The notes beneath the pieces are model-generated. The model saw nothing but the letters and a program-made list of their open reading frames with translations, was not told the DNA's origin and made no database searches. From DAOPJM01 sp035399665 (GTDB lineage Bacteria; Bacillota; Clostridia; Christensenellales; CAG-138), in assembly GCA_035399665.1 (NCBI GenBank), contig DAOPJM010000001.1, forward strand, positions 62,001-126,000: DNA of 64,000 bases, in the 5' to 3' direction. The translations under genes and the position numbers were made by a program. Shown piece by piece: positions 26,867 through 35,728 of the stretch; position 1 is the stretch's first letter; each line of letters starts with the position of its first letter.

Positions 26867-27012
26867 GGTTTCCGCTCAGGCGGCGGGGGCGTGGATTATG
26901 GGAAATTCGAATGGATGCATATCGTAAAAAGCGTGATAATTCTTGATGTATTTGGCACAGTGGGCTTCGCGCATTTTTGAGTATAAACAAAAAATATATA
27001 CCGAATAAAGGG

Positions 27013-27040
27013 TTGACTAACCCCCCAAGTGTTGTACAAT
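27013..27040 (+). promoter_or_regulatory. SigA-type promoter for glnA
   Basis: TTGACT (27013-27018) and TACAAT (27035-27040) are 16 bases apart, 30 bases upstream of the glutamine synthetase ATG. Confidence 0.65.
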
Positions 27041-27070
27041 GAAGTTGCAATATTTGTGGGAGGTTTTTGA

Positions 27071-28495
27071 ATGTTTACAACTTTGGATGAGCTTATTCGT
27101 TTCTGCGCCGACGAGGGCGTGACCATGGCTGATTTCAAGATGACCGACATAAACGGCAAGTGGCGTCATGTGACCCTGCCCGTGTCGCGCCTGAACGCCG
27201 ACACTATGAAGTATGGTATCGGTTTCGACGGTTCAAACTACGGCTTTGCCGCTGTCGAGAACAGCGACATGGTGTTCATACCCGACCTTTCCACGGCCGT
27301 TATAGACCCGTTTGCCGAGAGCAAGGTAGTGACTATGACGGGTGACGTCATGGTGATAGACCTGCCCAACAATCGCCCCTTCGACCAGTATCCGCGCAAC
27401 GTTATCCGCAGGGCTGTCGAGTTCATGCGCGAGGAGGGCATAGCCGACACCATGCTGGCCGGCCCCGAATTCGAGTTTAACATCTTCGAGAACGTTCTTT
27501 TCCGCACAACTCCAAGCCGCAGTGTGCTTGAGCTTAGGAGCAACGAGGCGCACTTCCACAGCGACGAGATTGGCGACGGCTTCCAGCTTCAGCACCAGGG
27601 CGGCTACCATGCCGACGTGCCTGAGGACACTCATTACAATCTGCGCAACGAGATGTGCCAAACCTTAGAGGATTGGGGCGTAAAGGTCAAGTATCATCAT
27701 CATGAGGTGGGCGGCAGCTCCCAACAGGAGATAGAGCCTGAAATGTGTGAAGTCGTCGAGATGGCGGACAGGACGATGGTCATCAAGTACGTCATTCGCA
27801 ACACCGCGAAGCGTCACGGCAAGACCGCGACCTTCATGCCCAAGGCGATACTTAAGGAAGCGGGCAACGGTATGCACGTTCATATCATACTCACCAAGGA
27901 CGGCAAGCCGCTGTTCTACGATCCCAACGGCTACGCGCAGCTTTCCGACACCGCGCTTTACTTCATCGGCGGTCTGCTCGAACACGCCTGCTCGCTCTGC
28001 GGCATCACCAACCCGTCCACCAACTCCTACAAGCGTTTGGTGCCCGGCTTTGAGGCTCCCGCAACCATAGGCTACGCCACGGCTAACCGCAGCGCGGTCA
28101 TTCGCATTCCCGCCTATGCAAAGTCGCCCATGAGCAAGCGCTTTGAGATAAGAAATCCCGACGCTACCTGCAACGCGTACTACGCCTACGCCGCAATACT
28201 GATGGCGGGCTTGGACGGAATCATCAACAAGATAGATCCGCGTACCAAGAACCAAGGGCCGTTCGATTTCAACCTGTTCACGCTTCCGGAGGAGGAGCGC
28301 GCCAAGCTTGGACATCTGCCCGCGACCTTGGGCGACGCGCTTGACGCTCTTGAGAAGGATCATGAATACCTCACGCGAGGCGGCGTGTTCCCCGAAAGGC
28401 TTATCAAGCTGTGGCTGGACGGCAAGCGCAGGGAGCTGGCTGAAATAGAACGCATCCCGACCCCAATTGAGTTTGAGAAATACTACAATCTGTAA
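27071..28495 (+). CDS. glnA: Glutamine synthetase, type I
   Basis: A 474-residue glutamine synthetase that makes glutamine from glutamate, ammonia and ATP. Recognisable parts are DIPFDGSN-like GIGFDGSNYGFAAVENSDM near the N-terminus, GPEFEFNIFE, the NGMHVHI motif, SYKRLVPGFEAP and the RIP/NPDATCNAYYAYAAILMAGLDGI segment. It is a little longer than the usual Gram-positive GSI-alpha form (about 444 residues). No GlnR box is evident in the short leader. The neighbours are a PLP enzyme and small conserved genes, so this may be a stand-alone copy under its own promoter. Confidence 0.95.
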   Translation: MFTTLDELIRFCADEGVTMADFKMTDINGKWRHVTLPVSRLNADTMKYGIGFDGSNYGFAAVENSDMVFIPDLSTAVIDPFAESKVVTMTGDVMVIDLPNNRPFDQYPRNVIRRAVEFMREEGIADTMLAGPEFEFNIFENVLFRTTPSRSVLELRSNEAHFHSDEIGDGFQLQHQGGYHADVPEDTHYNLRNEMCQTLEDWGVKVKYHHHEVGGSSQQEIEPEMCEVVEMADRTMVIKYVIRNTAKRHGKTATFMPKAILKEAGNGMHVHIILTKDGKPLFYDPNGYAQLSDTALYFIGGLLEHACSLCGITNPSTNSYKRLVPGFEAPATIGYATANRSAVIRIPAYAKSPMSKRFEIRNPDATCNAYYAYAAILMAGLDGIINKIDPRTKNQGPFDFNLFTLPEEERAKLGHLPATLGDALDALEKDHEYLTRGGVFPERLIKLWLDGKRRELAEIERIPTPIEFEKYYNL

Positions 28496-28504
28496 GGAGA
28501 AACG

Positions 28505-29467
28505 ATGTCCGCTGTTGAAAAGATTAAGCTTGGCGTGATCCCCACTCCGCTTTACAGGATGAACGGGCTTTCCGCTTACTTGGACAGGGAGCTGTACATA
28601 AAGCGCGACGATATGACGGGCGTGTCGCTCGGCGGCAACAAGGTTAGAAAGCTTGAGTACCTCCTTGCCGACGCAAAGCGCCAAGGCGCGGATTATGTGC
28701 TGACAACGGGCGGAGCGCAGTCCAACCATGCCATGCTCACCGCTGCCTGCGCGAATAAGCTGGGCATGAAAGCCATACTTGTGCTGAAGAAGCGCGGCGT
28801 CTTGGAGAAGCAGGGCAATCTGCTGCTTGATGAGATATTGGGCGCGGAGGTTCGTTTTGTCGATTCAGACAGCTATTCGGACGTGTATGAGCAGATGCAC
28901 AGGATTGCGGCGAAGCTGAATTCCGAGGGTCACAAGGCCTACGAGATTCCGGTAGGCGGCTCTGTGCCGTTGGGCGCGTTGGGCTATGCTGACTGTGTAA
29001 AGGAGATATCCTGCCAAAGCAAAGCCATGGGCGTCAAGCTGTCCACGATAGTCTGTGCCTGCGGTTCGGGCGGCATGGCGGCGGGCGTCACCTATGGCGC
29101 AAAGCTGTATATGCCCGAAACCCTTGTTGTCGGCGTCAAGGTTGACGATGACGATTTTGAACATATAGTTCCCGAACTCGTCAGGGGTGAGCAGAAGCTC
29201 CTGGGGCATGAGGTTAACTTCATGGATGAGGAAGCTCATCTTATCGATATGACGGGCGCGGGCTATGCCATACCCTCCAAGGAGGGCAGCGAGGCCATAA
29301 GGATAATGGCAAGGACGGAAGGTCTGATATTGGACCCCGTGTATACCGGCAAGGCTTTTGCGGGTATGCTTAAGCTGATAGACGAGGGCAAGATTAAAAA
29401 GGACGAGCCGGCGCTGTTCATCCACAGCGGCGGGGCGGGCGGATTGTTCGCAATCGGGCTTGTCTGA
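28505..29467 (+). CDS. D-cysteine desulfhydrase family PLP enzyme
   Basis: A 320-residue fold-type II PLP enzyme of the D-cysteine desulfhydrase/ACC deaminase family. The PLP lysine is in SLGGNKVRKLEYL, and TTGGAQSNHA and CGSGGMAAG bind substrate and phosphate. Members release H2S, ammonia and pyruvate from D-cysteine or deaminate aminocyclopropane carboxylate; sequence alone does not separate these here. It starts 10 bases after glnA and overlaps the next gene (TGATG). Confidence 0.88.
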   Translation: MSAVEKIKLGVIPTPLYRMNGLSAYLDRELYIKRDDMTGVSLGGNKVRKLEYLLADAKRQGADYVLTTGGAQSNHAMLTAACANKLGMKAILVLKKRGVLEKQGNLLLDEILGAEVRFVDSDSYSDVYEQMHRIAAKLNSEGHKAYEIPVGGSVPLGALGYADCVKEISCQSKAMGVKLSTIVCACGSGGMAAGVTYGAKLYMPETLVVGVKVDDDDFEHIVPELVRGEQKLLGHEVNFMDEEAHLIDMTGAGYAIPSKEGSEAIRIMARTEGLILDPVYTGKAFAGMLKLIDEGKIKKDEPALFIHSGGAGGLFAIGLV

Positions 29468-30057
29468 TGTGCGGCAGGTTCTACGTCGCGGGGGATAGGG
29501 ACGAGCAGGATGAGGCTTTACACGCGCTTATCGCAGAAGCTCAGTCAAAGTGCCGAACGCCCATCAAGACGGGCGAGGTGTTCCCGGGCGATACCGCCGC
29601 GGTCATAGGCTGCGACAGAGCCTTGAACGTCAAGGCGTTTGGTATGCTTTGGGGTATGCCAAGGTTTGACAACAAGGGAGCTGTCATAAACGCCAGAAGC
29701 GAAACCGCCGACAGGCTGAAGATGTTCTCCGAGTCCTCAAGGCTGCGCAGACTTGTGGTTCCCGTGAGCTGCTACTATGAGTGGGAGAAGCGGGACGGCA
29801 GGAAGCACAAGTACGGCATTTGGCAGAAGGGCGAGAACCTGACGCTGCTCTGCGGGCTGTATGCCTTCGATGAGAACGGCGCGGCAAGGTTTGTCATACT
29901 GACGAGGGACGCGGCGAGCGATATTGGCTTTATACACAGCCGTATGCCGCTGATACTCCCCAAGGACGCCCTGTCGGATTGGTTGTCACACGACGTCGAT
30001 TACCGCGATATGCTGAAAGCAGCGGTGACTGACATGGAATACAAGTCAATAGCATGA
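29467..30057 (+). CDS. SOS response-associated peptidase (HMCES/YedK family)
   Basis: A 196-residue SRAP domain protein. It begins MCGRFYVAG: after removal of Met, Cys2 can form a thiazolidine bond with an abasic site in single-stranded DNA, protecting it from breakage. NARSETA, PVSCYYEWE and the histidine in IHSRMPLIL are the other family residues. It overlaps the PLP enzyme gene and is followed 13 bases later by the Mrp gene. Confidence 0.93.
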   Translation: MCGRFYVAGDRDEQDEALHALIAEAQSKCRTPIKTGEVFPGDTAAVIGCDRALNVKAFGMLWGMPRFDNKGAVINARSETADRLKMFSESSRLRRLVVPVSCYYEWEKRDGRKHKYGIWQKGENLTLLCGLYAFDENGAARFVILTRDAASDIGFIHSRMPLILPKDALSDWLSHDVDYRDMLKAAVTDMEYKSIA

Positions 30058-30070
30058 TGGGAGAAACGAA

Positions 30071-30895
30071 ATGGAAGAATGTACGCACGACTGCTCAAGC
30101 TGCAGTCAGAACTGCTCCGAGAAAAAGCCTGAGAGCTTGATCGAAGCGCCGCACGCACTGTCCAAGATAGGCAAGGTTATCGCCGTCATATCGGGCAAGG
30201 GCGGGGTCGGCAAATCGCTTGTAACGGCTTTGATGGCCGTGACCATGCGCCGCAAGGGGTACGCCTCCGCGGTGTTGGACGCCGACATAACGGGGCCGTC
30301 CATACCTCAGGCGTTCGGTCTGCACCAACAGGTGTACGGCGACGATAACGGCATATATCCCGCGTTCAGCAAGACGGGTATCCCCGTGATGTCCGTGAAT
30401 CTGCTGCTTGAGAAGGAGACCGACCCCGTTGTGTGGAGAGGCCCAATCATTGCGGGAACGGTGAAGCAGTTCTGGACGGACGTCATTTGGGGCGAAGTGG
30501 ATTATATGTTTGTGGATATGCCTCCGGGCACGGGCGATGTGCCGCTGACGGTGTTCCAGTCCATACCCGTGGACGGGATTATACTCGTCACCACCCCGCA
30601 GGAGCTTGTCGGAATGATAGTCGAAAAGGCCGCGAAGATGGCGGAGATGATGAATGTCCCGCTCTTAGGGCTTGTCACCAACAACGCTTACTTCGTATGC
30701 CCGAACTGCGGCAAGAAGCATTACATCTTCGGCAAGAGCAATGCAGAGGAGCTGTGCAAGGAACACAACATCAAGGCTAACTGCGAGATTCCGACGGAGC
30801 CTAAGCTTGCGGCCGCCTGCGACGCGGGCATGATAGAGCTGTTCGAAGGCTCATGGCTTGACAAAATGGCGGATATGCTTGCCGAGCAGAAGTAA
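30071..30895 (+). CDS. Mrp/NBP35 family Fe-S carrier ATPase
   Basis: A 274-residue P-loop ATPase of the Mrp/ApbC/NBP35 group, which carries Fe-S clusters to target proteins. The deviant Walker A reads SGKGGVGKSLV, and DMPPGTGD matches the family. Four cysteines at the N-terminus (CTHDCSSCSQNC) resemble the cluster site of NBP35-type proteins, and a CPNCGKKH motif near residue 217 is the usual bridging CXXC. A GGGAGAAACG site precedes the ATG. It ends an operon and is followed by a strong terminator. Confidence 0.92.
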   Translation: MEECTHDCSSCSQNCSEKKPESLIEAPHALSKIGKVIAVISGKGGVGKSLVTALMAVTMRRKGYASAVLDADITGPSIPQAFGLHQQVYGDDNGIYPAFSKTGIPVMSVNLLLEKETDPVVWRGPIIAGTVKQFWTDVIWGEVDYMFVDMPPGTGDVPLTVFQSIPVDGIILVTTPQELVGMIVEKAAKMAEMMNVPLLGLVTNNAYFVCPNCGKKHYIFGKSNAEELCKEHNIKANCEIPTEPKLAAACDAGMIELFEGSWLDKMADMLAEQK

Positions 30896-30909
30896 AGAAC
30901 GACAAAACG

Positions 30910-30946
30910 AATCGGGGCGGACGACAATCCACCCCGATTTTATTTT
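30910..30946. terminator. Bidirectional terminator between the Mrp and DUF5698 genes
   Basis: AATCGGGGCGGA and TCCACCCCGATT form a stem with one mismatch, followed by TTTATTTT on the plus strand; on the minus strand it is followed by CGTTTTG. It lies between convergent genes. Confidence 0.85.
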
Positions 30947-30974
30947 ACTGTGAAAAGGCGTATGCCCTTTCTTG

Positions 30975-31565
30975 TTACTTTCCGATGCTCCTGTACGCGT
31001 GTCTTGCGGCGTTGGTGAGGTAGCCTCTGCGCTGCATCTTCACATCGTTAAGGGTGATAACGGCGTCGGGAGCAATCTCCTCGATAATGTCGATGGCTTC
31101 ATCACTGCGCTTGCGCTTCATATTCATCATGAGCATAAGATGCTCCGAATCCCTGCCGTGAATTTCAAAGGTTGACACAGCAAATCCGCAGGAACGCAGC
31201 TTTTCGCAAACGAGGTCGCCCCTGTCAAGGTCGGTGACTATAACCTGCATGGAGCAAAGCCCCAGCGCAAGTCTCTCGTCCAAGAGTGAACCCAAGTAAT
31301 TGCCAAGGGCGAAGGAGAAGGCGTAGATAAGACCCTTGATCCAGTCCTCCCTAAAGCCGCTCAAAACCGCGCTCGCGACAACCAACCACAGTATGATTTC
31401 AATCATGGCCATGACAGCTCCGATCGTGCGCAGACCGCGATTGATAAGCACAAGCCTGAAGGTACCGATGGTAACCTCCATAAGCTTGCCGACAAATATA
31501 AACAGATAGACCCAAATGCCCGTTCCCGCGGCAAAGTCAGCTATCGTTTGCAAAAATTCATTCAT
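30975..31565 (-). CDS. DUF5698/DUF2179 membrane protein (UPF0316 family)
   Basis: A 196-residue protein with three or four membrane segments in the first 100 residues (VYLFIFVGKLMEVTIGTFRLVLINRG is the family signature) and a C-terminal DUF2179-like domain with HGRDSEHLMLMMNMKRK. I start at ATG 31565, which has a GAGGAGG site; the 14 residues upstream are not supported. The function is unknown; the C-terminal domain resembles small ligand-binding modules of other membrane proteins. Confidence 0.9.
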   Translation of the reverse strand: MNEFLQTIADFAAGTGIWVYLFIFVGKLMEVTIGTFRLVLINRGLRTIGAVMAMIEIILWLVVASAVLSGFREDWIKGLIYAFSFALGNYLGSLLDERLALGLCSMQVIVTDLDRGDLVCEKLRSCGFAVSTFEIHGRDSEHLMLMMNMKRKRSDEAIDIIEEIAPDAVITLNDVKMQRRGYLTNAARHAYRSIGK

Positions 31566-31731
31566 AACACAACCTCCTCTTTGGCACATTGCATGAGATA
31601 CTAACACAAAACTTCAAAAAAGTAAAGTAAAATCGGTGAAAAATCAAGGCAACCAAAATAAAGAGCGGCGAAAAAGGCAGCTTTTTTATGCAGATTGCTT
31701 TACGGAGGGTCAACGGGAAGCTTCCTGCCGC

Positions 31732-32574
31732 CTAACGCTTCTTTAGGCTGTGGCGTATGGCGTGCTCAGGGCAGGCGTGCAGGCACTCTGAGCAGCGTAT
31801 GCATTCGGGCGAGTTGATATTCTTTCTGACCTCCACGTTCATCCTGCAAACGCGTTCACACTTGCCGCAGTTCGTGCAAAGGCTTTTGTCGATGGTCATA
31901 CGCGTAAGGCTTATGCCGTTGAACAAGCCGTAGAACGCGCCCAAGGGACAGAGGTACTTGCAAAAAGGGCGGAAGATGAAAGCGGAAGCTATGAGGATAA
32001 CGGTTAGTATGCCAAGCTTATGCAGGAACAGACCGCCCGCGGCGGACGCCAAGGAAGAGTTAGTTAGTATCAGCGGAATGCCGGCGCCCAAGGTTCCCGC
32101 GGGGCAGAGCCACTTACAGTAGTAGGGAGCGGACAGCCCGAAGCTGTCACGAAGCAGCAGGGGCAGGGCGATGACCAAGACCGCAAGCACAACATACTTG
32201 AGGTAACGAAGCGCACGGTCAAGGAGCTTTGGTACCCTGAGCTTAGGCAGCGGGATAAGGTCGATAAGCTCCTGTACAAAGCCGAAGGGACAGAGCCAAC
32301 CGCAGATAAAACGCCCAAGGCTCACCGCAAAGAGGAGCAGCAGTCCAAGTACATAGAAGGGAAACCTGACGGCGGACGAGGTGAACGCCGACTGCAAGGA
32401 CCCCATGGGACAGGAGCCGAGCGCGCCGGGGCAGGAGTAACAGTTTAGCCCCGGAACACACAACAGCTTCAGCTTGCCTTGGTATATGGTTCCCGTGACA
32501 TAACCCTTTATGTACGAGTTCTGAGCTATCGCGGCGCAGCCCTGCACTAACCTTCGCTTTGTCTTATACTTCAT
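31732..32574 (-). CDS. Membrane 4Fe-4S protein (NapH/CcoG-like)
   Basis: A 280-residue polytopic protein with about five membrane segments. Cysteine motifs face both sides: SCPGALGSCPMGS near the N-terminus, GWLCPFG, YCKWLCPAG and KYLCPLG in the loops. Two C-terminal ferredoxin sites follow (CTNCGKCERVC and CIRCSECLHACP). It probably moves electrons across or into the membrane. The ATG at 32574 overlaps the stop of the CXXC mini-gene (TAATG), so it is the last gene of a three-gene redox operon. Confidence 0.9.
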   Translation of the reverse strand: MKYKTKRRLVQGCAAIAQNSYIKGYVTGTIYQGKLKLLCVPGLNCYSCPGALGSCPMGSLQSAFTSSAVRFPFYVLGLLLLFAVSLGRFICGWLCPFGFVQELIDLIPLPKLRVPKLLDRALRYLKYVVLAVLVIALPLLLRDSFGLSAPYYCKWLCPAGTLGAGIPLILTNSSLASAAGGLFLHKLGILTVILIASAFIFRPFCKYLCPLGAFYGLFNGISLTRMTIDKSLCTNCGKCERVCRMNVEVRKNINSPECIRCSECLHACPEHAIRHSLKKR

Positions 32575-32720
32575 TATCCTATGCCTATGCACTCAAGACA
32601 GACCCTTACGGCCTTCGCAAGCACATCGCCCGCCTGTCCCTTGAGGACGCCGACGACTATCAGAGCGAAAGCCGAAAGGATAAGTATCAGGTTGATTGCC
32701 GGCAGAGCCTTGCGCTTCAT
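32574..32720 (-). CDS. Small CXXC-motif membrane protein (CD1871A-like)
   Basis: A 48-residue protein with one membrane segment (about residues 9-25) and a C-terminal VCLECIGIG, which carries a CXXC pair at the very end. This is the form of the clostridial family annotated as CD1871A-type CXXC proteins, which lie between a TlpA-like gene and a 4Fe-4S membrane protein gene exactly as here. Its ATG overlaps the TlpA gene stop (ATGA) and its TAA overlaps the next ATG. It is likely a redox partner in electron or thiol transfer. Confidence 0.85.
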   Translation of the reverse strand: MKRKALPAINLILILSAFALIVVGVLKGQAGDVLAKAVRVCLECIGIG

Positions 32721-33421
32721 TTGCCGATGAGGGACAGACGCTCGTCTATCATGTCAAGGTAGGCTTGTGTAATGTCGGAAGCGCTCGGAACTCCGACCTC
32801 GGATTCGCCTACAAGGTTGCCGGTGCTGTCGAGAAACATGGTCGTGGGAATGAACTGAACGCTGTTGATAAAGGCGCTGTTCAGGCCGCTGTCGGCAATG
32901 AGCACGGGAAAGTCGCAGTTGTTCCGCTCGAGCAGCGACAGCGCGGCAGCCGAAGCGGTGTCCGCGTCAATGCAGATGGAGATAAAGCCGACGTTTTCGG
33001 GCAGCCTTCTGTACAATTCGCCAAGCGCGGACAGCTCGCTGACGCACGGACCGCACCATGTAGCCCAGATGTTGATGACAACAAGATCGAACTGTGCAAG
33101 GTAAGCTTCGGTGTAGACCTCGTCACTGTTAATCGCCGATGCGGAAAAGCTGAACGAGTACTCAGGCTTGGCGGTATCGTCAGTGACGACAGGCTCGGTT
33201 ACGACCGGTTCAGTGGCGTCGGGTTCAGCGACGATGGGATCGGTAGTCGCTGTTTTCAAAGGCTCCGTGATTTCGGTAGGCTCAGGTGCGTCCGTGATTA
33301 GGGGCGCGTCAGTCGTTATGGGCGCGTCGGTCGTTTGAGCGGTATCGTCTCCCTTTATCATCGAGCATCCGCCGACAAGCAAAAGGGCCAAAACCAATAA
33401 TATAGCTGTGATATTTTTCAT
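32717..33421 (-). CDS. TlpA-like thioredoxin-fold lipoprotein
   Basis: A 234-residue secreted lipoprotein: signal peptide with lipobox LVGGC (Cys19), a Thr/Asp/Pro/Glu-rich linker (about 25-85) with TDAP repeats, and a thioredoxin domain with WCGPC (Cys123, Cys126) and the cis-proline segment FIPTTMFLD. TlpA-like proteins reduce or exchange disulfides outside the membrane. A perfect GGAGGTGAT site precedes the ATG. It is first in the redox operon. Confidence 0.92.
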   Translation of the reverse strand: MKNITAILLVLALLLVGGCSMIKGDDTAQTTDAPITTDAPLITDAPEPTEITEPLKTATTDPIVAEPDATEPVVTEPVVTDDTAKPEYSFSFSASAINSDEVYTEAYLAQFDLVVINIWATWCGPCVSELSALGELYRRLPENVGFISICIDADTASAAALSLLERNNCDFPVLIADSGLNSAFINSVQFIPTTMFLDSTGNLVGESEVGVPSASDITQAYLDMIDERLSLIGK

Positions 33422-33439
33422 ACAATCACCTCCATCTGC

Positions 33440-33468
33440 AATATACCCGATTAACGGTAGAAAGGCAA
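33440..33468 (-). promoter_or_regulatory. SigA-type promoter for the TlpA redox operon
   Basis: On the minus strand TTGCCT (33468-33463) and TATATT (33445-33440) are 17 bases apart, 18 bases before the lipoprotein ATG. Confidence 0.7.
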
Positions 33469-33523
33469 TAGATAATTATGTCCCTAATGCGTAAATATTT
33501 TGAACGCATTTGAAATAAAGTAG

Positions 33524-33552
33524 TTGACCAATTATTTAAACTGTGTTAAAAT
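33524..33552 (+). promoter_or_regulatory. SigA-type promoter for the TetR gene
   Basis: TTGACC (33524-33529) and TAAAAT (33547-33552) are 17 bases apart. A palindrome follows directly at the expected start of transcription. Confidence 0.75.
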
Positions 33553-33567
33553 TGACCAACGGGTCAA
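33552..33567 (+). promoter_or_regulatory. Candidate TetR operator
   Basis: TTGACC-AACG-GGTCAA is a perfect 6-4-6 inverted repeat at the transcription start, between the -10 and the ribosome-binding site. TTGACCAA also occurs at 33524, overlapping the -35. The position suits autorepression by the TetR protein encoded 13 bases downstream; this is inference. Confidence 0.5.
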
Positions 33568-33579
33568 AGGGAGGAAATG

Positions 33580-34212
33580 ATGAACGCGGCTTTTTCAAGG
33601 CTTAGTGCGGAGAAACAAGAAAACATTATTAACAGGGCCATACTGGAGTTCTCTAACAACAGCTTCGCGGATGCCTCAACCGACGCGATAGCCGAGGATA
33701 CGGGGATAGCCAAGGGCAGCTTGTTCTATTATTTCGGCAACAAGAAGGGTCTGTATCTGTATGCCTTAAAATACAGCACAGAAAGGATAGTTGATTACAC
33801 GAAAACGCGAACGATAACGGGGGAGAGCTTCGGAGAGGTCGCAATGGGTTTCTTCAGGTCACGCATTCACTTTATGCGTGAGAATCTTGAGATAACACGA
33901 TTTGTGTCAAGGGCGTCAAGGGAGCATAACGCGGAGGTGTTTTCGGAGCGCTTGGAGATAATAAACGACTACCTAAACGCTTTCGAGGCCGGTACCTCAT
34001 CCATTGTGGAATCAGCAATTGACAAGGCGAAGCTTAGGGTTTCGCACAAGGTCGCCGCCGACAGCATTAGCATGTACTGGATGGCTATCACGATGTTTTT
34101 GCTTGACCGCTACAAGGAGAAAGAGGAGCGCTTCCTTATGGAGGATGGAAAGCTGTACGTAATAATCGGATCATATGTCGACATTCTTGAACACGGGATT
34201 TCCGTGGATTGA
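33580..34212 (+). CDS. TetR/AcrR family regulator
   Basis: A 210-residue regulator. Its N-terminal helix-turn-helix has the family form IINRAILEFSNNSFADASTDAIAEDTGIAKGSLFYYFGNKKGLYLYAL, and the C-terminal ligand domain is all-helical. I choose the second of two adjacent ATGs because GGGAGG then sits at a normal distance. A palindrome in the leader suggests self-repression. The next gene, 44 bases downstream, encodes a condensation-fold protein that may be its target. Confidence 0.92.
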   Translation: MNAAFSRLSAEKQENIINRAILEFSNNSFADASTDAIAEDTGIAKGSLFYYFGNKKGLYLYALKYSTERIVDYTKTRTITGESFGEVAMGFFRSRIHFMRENLEITRFVSRASREHNAEVFSERLEIINDYLNAFEAGTSSIVESAIDKAKLRVSHKVAADSISMYWMAITMFLLDRYKEKEERFLMEDGKLYVIIGSYVDILEHGISVD

Positions 34213-34256
34213 GGGTGGAGCGTTGGTAATATTACAAAAATAGAAAGGATAGGAAA

Positions 34257-35636
34257 ATGAAAGAAGAGAAGACATTATACAAGTTGATTTCGGGTCAGAC
34301 TTCAGTTGCGATGTCATTGCAGTACGCGGTCAAGAAGGAGTCCGTGAACATCCCTATGTCCCTGCTCGTTTCGGGAGGGCTGGATGTGGATATGCTCGAA
34401 AAGGCCGTCAACTTAGCGGTCACGCGCAATGATATGTTCGCGTTGAGACTGCAAATGGTGGGAGGCGTCGCGGGTATCGGCGGTGAAATGATGCAGTATT
34501 TCGACGAGCCTAAGATCATGGGACCGGATCGCCTTGACTTCACGGGCAAGACCGAACAGCAGATGTTCGACAAGCTCACAGAGCTTGGCAGGAAGCCCAT
34601 TCGTCACTTCAACGCACCCTTGGGCAGAGTCAGCATCGTGACCGCGCCCAACGGCGATGTAGGCTTGTTCACGGTATTCAGCCATCTCATGGCGGATACT
34701 TGGGGCTGCTTCGTTTTCTTCAACGACACGTTTGAGGTATACAAGGCGCTGCGTGACGGCACGGATTTGCCCAAGGCTCCCGCCTCGTTCGAACAGTGCA
34801 TAAAGAATGAGCTTGCGCTTGCGGAGACCGACAAGATTAAGCAAGACTTCGCCTATTGGTATGGCGAGTTCGCGGGCAAGCCGGAGCCTATCTTCACCTG
34901 TCTGCAGGGCGGCGAGGTTCTGGAGAATCAGACCAAGGGCAAGAAGCGCGCTATATGCAGCTATGGCATGAAGAATGACTGCACCATCAGCGACAACTAT
35001 ATTCCCGGCGAAGAGGTCAAAAAGTACCTGGAGTTCTGCCGCAACAACAATGTGTCGCTGCAATCGATGTATCTTGCCGCTCTCAGGACCGAGCTGTCCA
35101 AGGCCTGCGGCCGTCAGGAGGATATCGGTTTCCTTACCGTTTTGAACCATCGCCCCAAGCTCATCGACAAGAAGTCGGGAGGATGCCGCGTACACTTCTA
35201 CCCGGTGCGCACCATTGTATCCGAGGACAAGACCTTCTGGGAGCTTTGCGATATAATTAATGATAAGCTGACCTCCGTATACCTCTATTCGGACGCCAAC
35301 CCCGTTCACGTCTATGGCCAGACGCTGAAGCTCTGCGGCGCCGAGATGCGCAACACCTACTTTGGGCTTACCGTCACCATGCAGACTCTCAAGCCGCAGG
35401 TGGATGGCTTCCCGCCCATGCGTTTCCAATGGTATAATCGCGGTCTCACAGCCGATCTTACCTACATGATAATCATGGCGGATGACAGCGAGAATGACAC
35501 CCGCATATTCTATGAAACAAGAGACGCTATAACATCACCCGAAATGCCCGCTCAGGCAACCGAGCAGATGCGCAAGATACTCAACGCGGGCGTAGAGAAC
35601 CCCGACATCACCATAGGTGAGCTTCTGGATCTGTAA
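34257..35636 (+). CDS. Free-standing condensation-fold acyltransferase
   Basis: A 459-residue protein with the fold of non-ribosomal peptide synthetase condensation domains and related acyltransferases. The active-site HxxxD motif is FSHLMADTWG (His143, Asp147), at the expected distance from the N-terminus. Further parts are LNHRP near residue 300 and a C-terminal lobe with FGLTVTMQTLKP. No carrier protein or adenylation domain is present in the chain or beside it. It probably joins an acyl or aminoacyl group to an amine or alcohol, but donor and acceptor are unknown. An AAAGGATAGG site precedes the ATG. Confidence 0.75.
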   Translation: MKEEKTLYKLISGQTSVAMSLQYAVKKESVNIPMSLLVSGGLDVDMLEKAVNLAVTRNDMFALRLQMVGGVAGIGGEMMQYFDEPKIMGPDRLDFTGKTEQQMFDKLTELGRKPIRHFNAPLGRVSIVTAPNGDVGLFTVFSHLMADTWGCFVFFNDTFEVYKALRDGTDLPKAPASFEQCIKNELALAETDKIKQDFAYWYGEFAGKPEPIFTCLQGGEVLENQTKGKKRAICSYGMKNDCTISDNYIPGEEVKKYLEFCRNNNVSLQSMYLAALRTELSKACGRQEDIGFLTVLNHRPKLIDKKSGGCRVHFYPVRTIVSEDKTFWELCDIINDKLTSVYLYSDANPVHVYGQTLKLCGAEMRNTYFGLTVTMQTLKPQVDGFPPMRFQWYNRGLTADLTYMIIMADDSENDTRIFYETRDAITSPEMPAQATEQMRKILNAGVENPDITIGELLDL

Positions 35637-35657
35637 AAGCTCCTTCCTCCTTTCTTT

Positions 35658-35690
35658 AGCTCCGCCGCAATAAAACGGCGGAGCTTTCAT
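35658..35690 (+). terminator. Terminator after the condensation-fold gene
   Basis: AGCTCCGCCG pairs perfectly with CGGCGGAGCT across an eight-base loop, followed by TTCATTT. Confidence 0.85.
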
Positions 35691-35728
35691 TTGCGGAAAA
35701 GCTTGCTTGACGACCCGTCAATCTGCAC

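Noticed and set aside
27665..28729. 354-codon frame antisense to glnA and the PLP enzyme gene
   Set aside because: Shadow of two solid genes, without a start signal.
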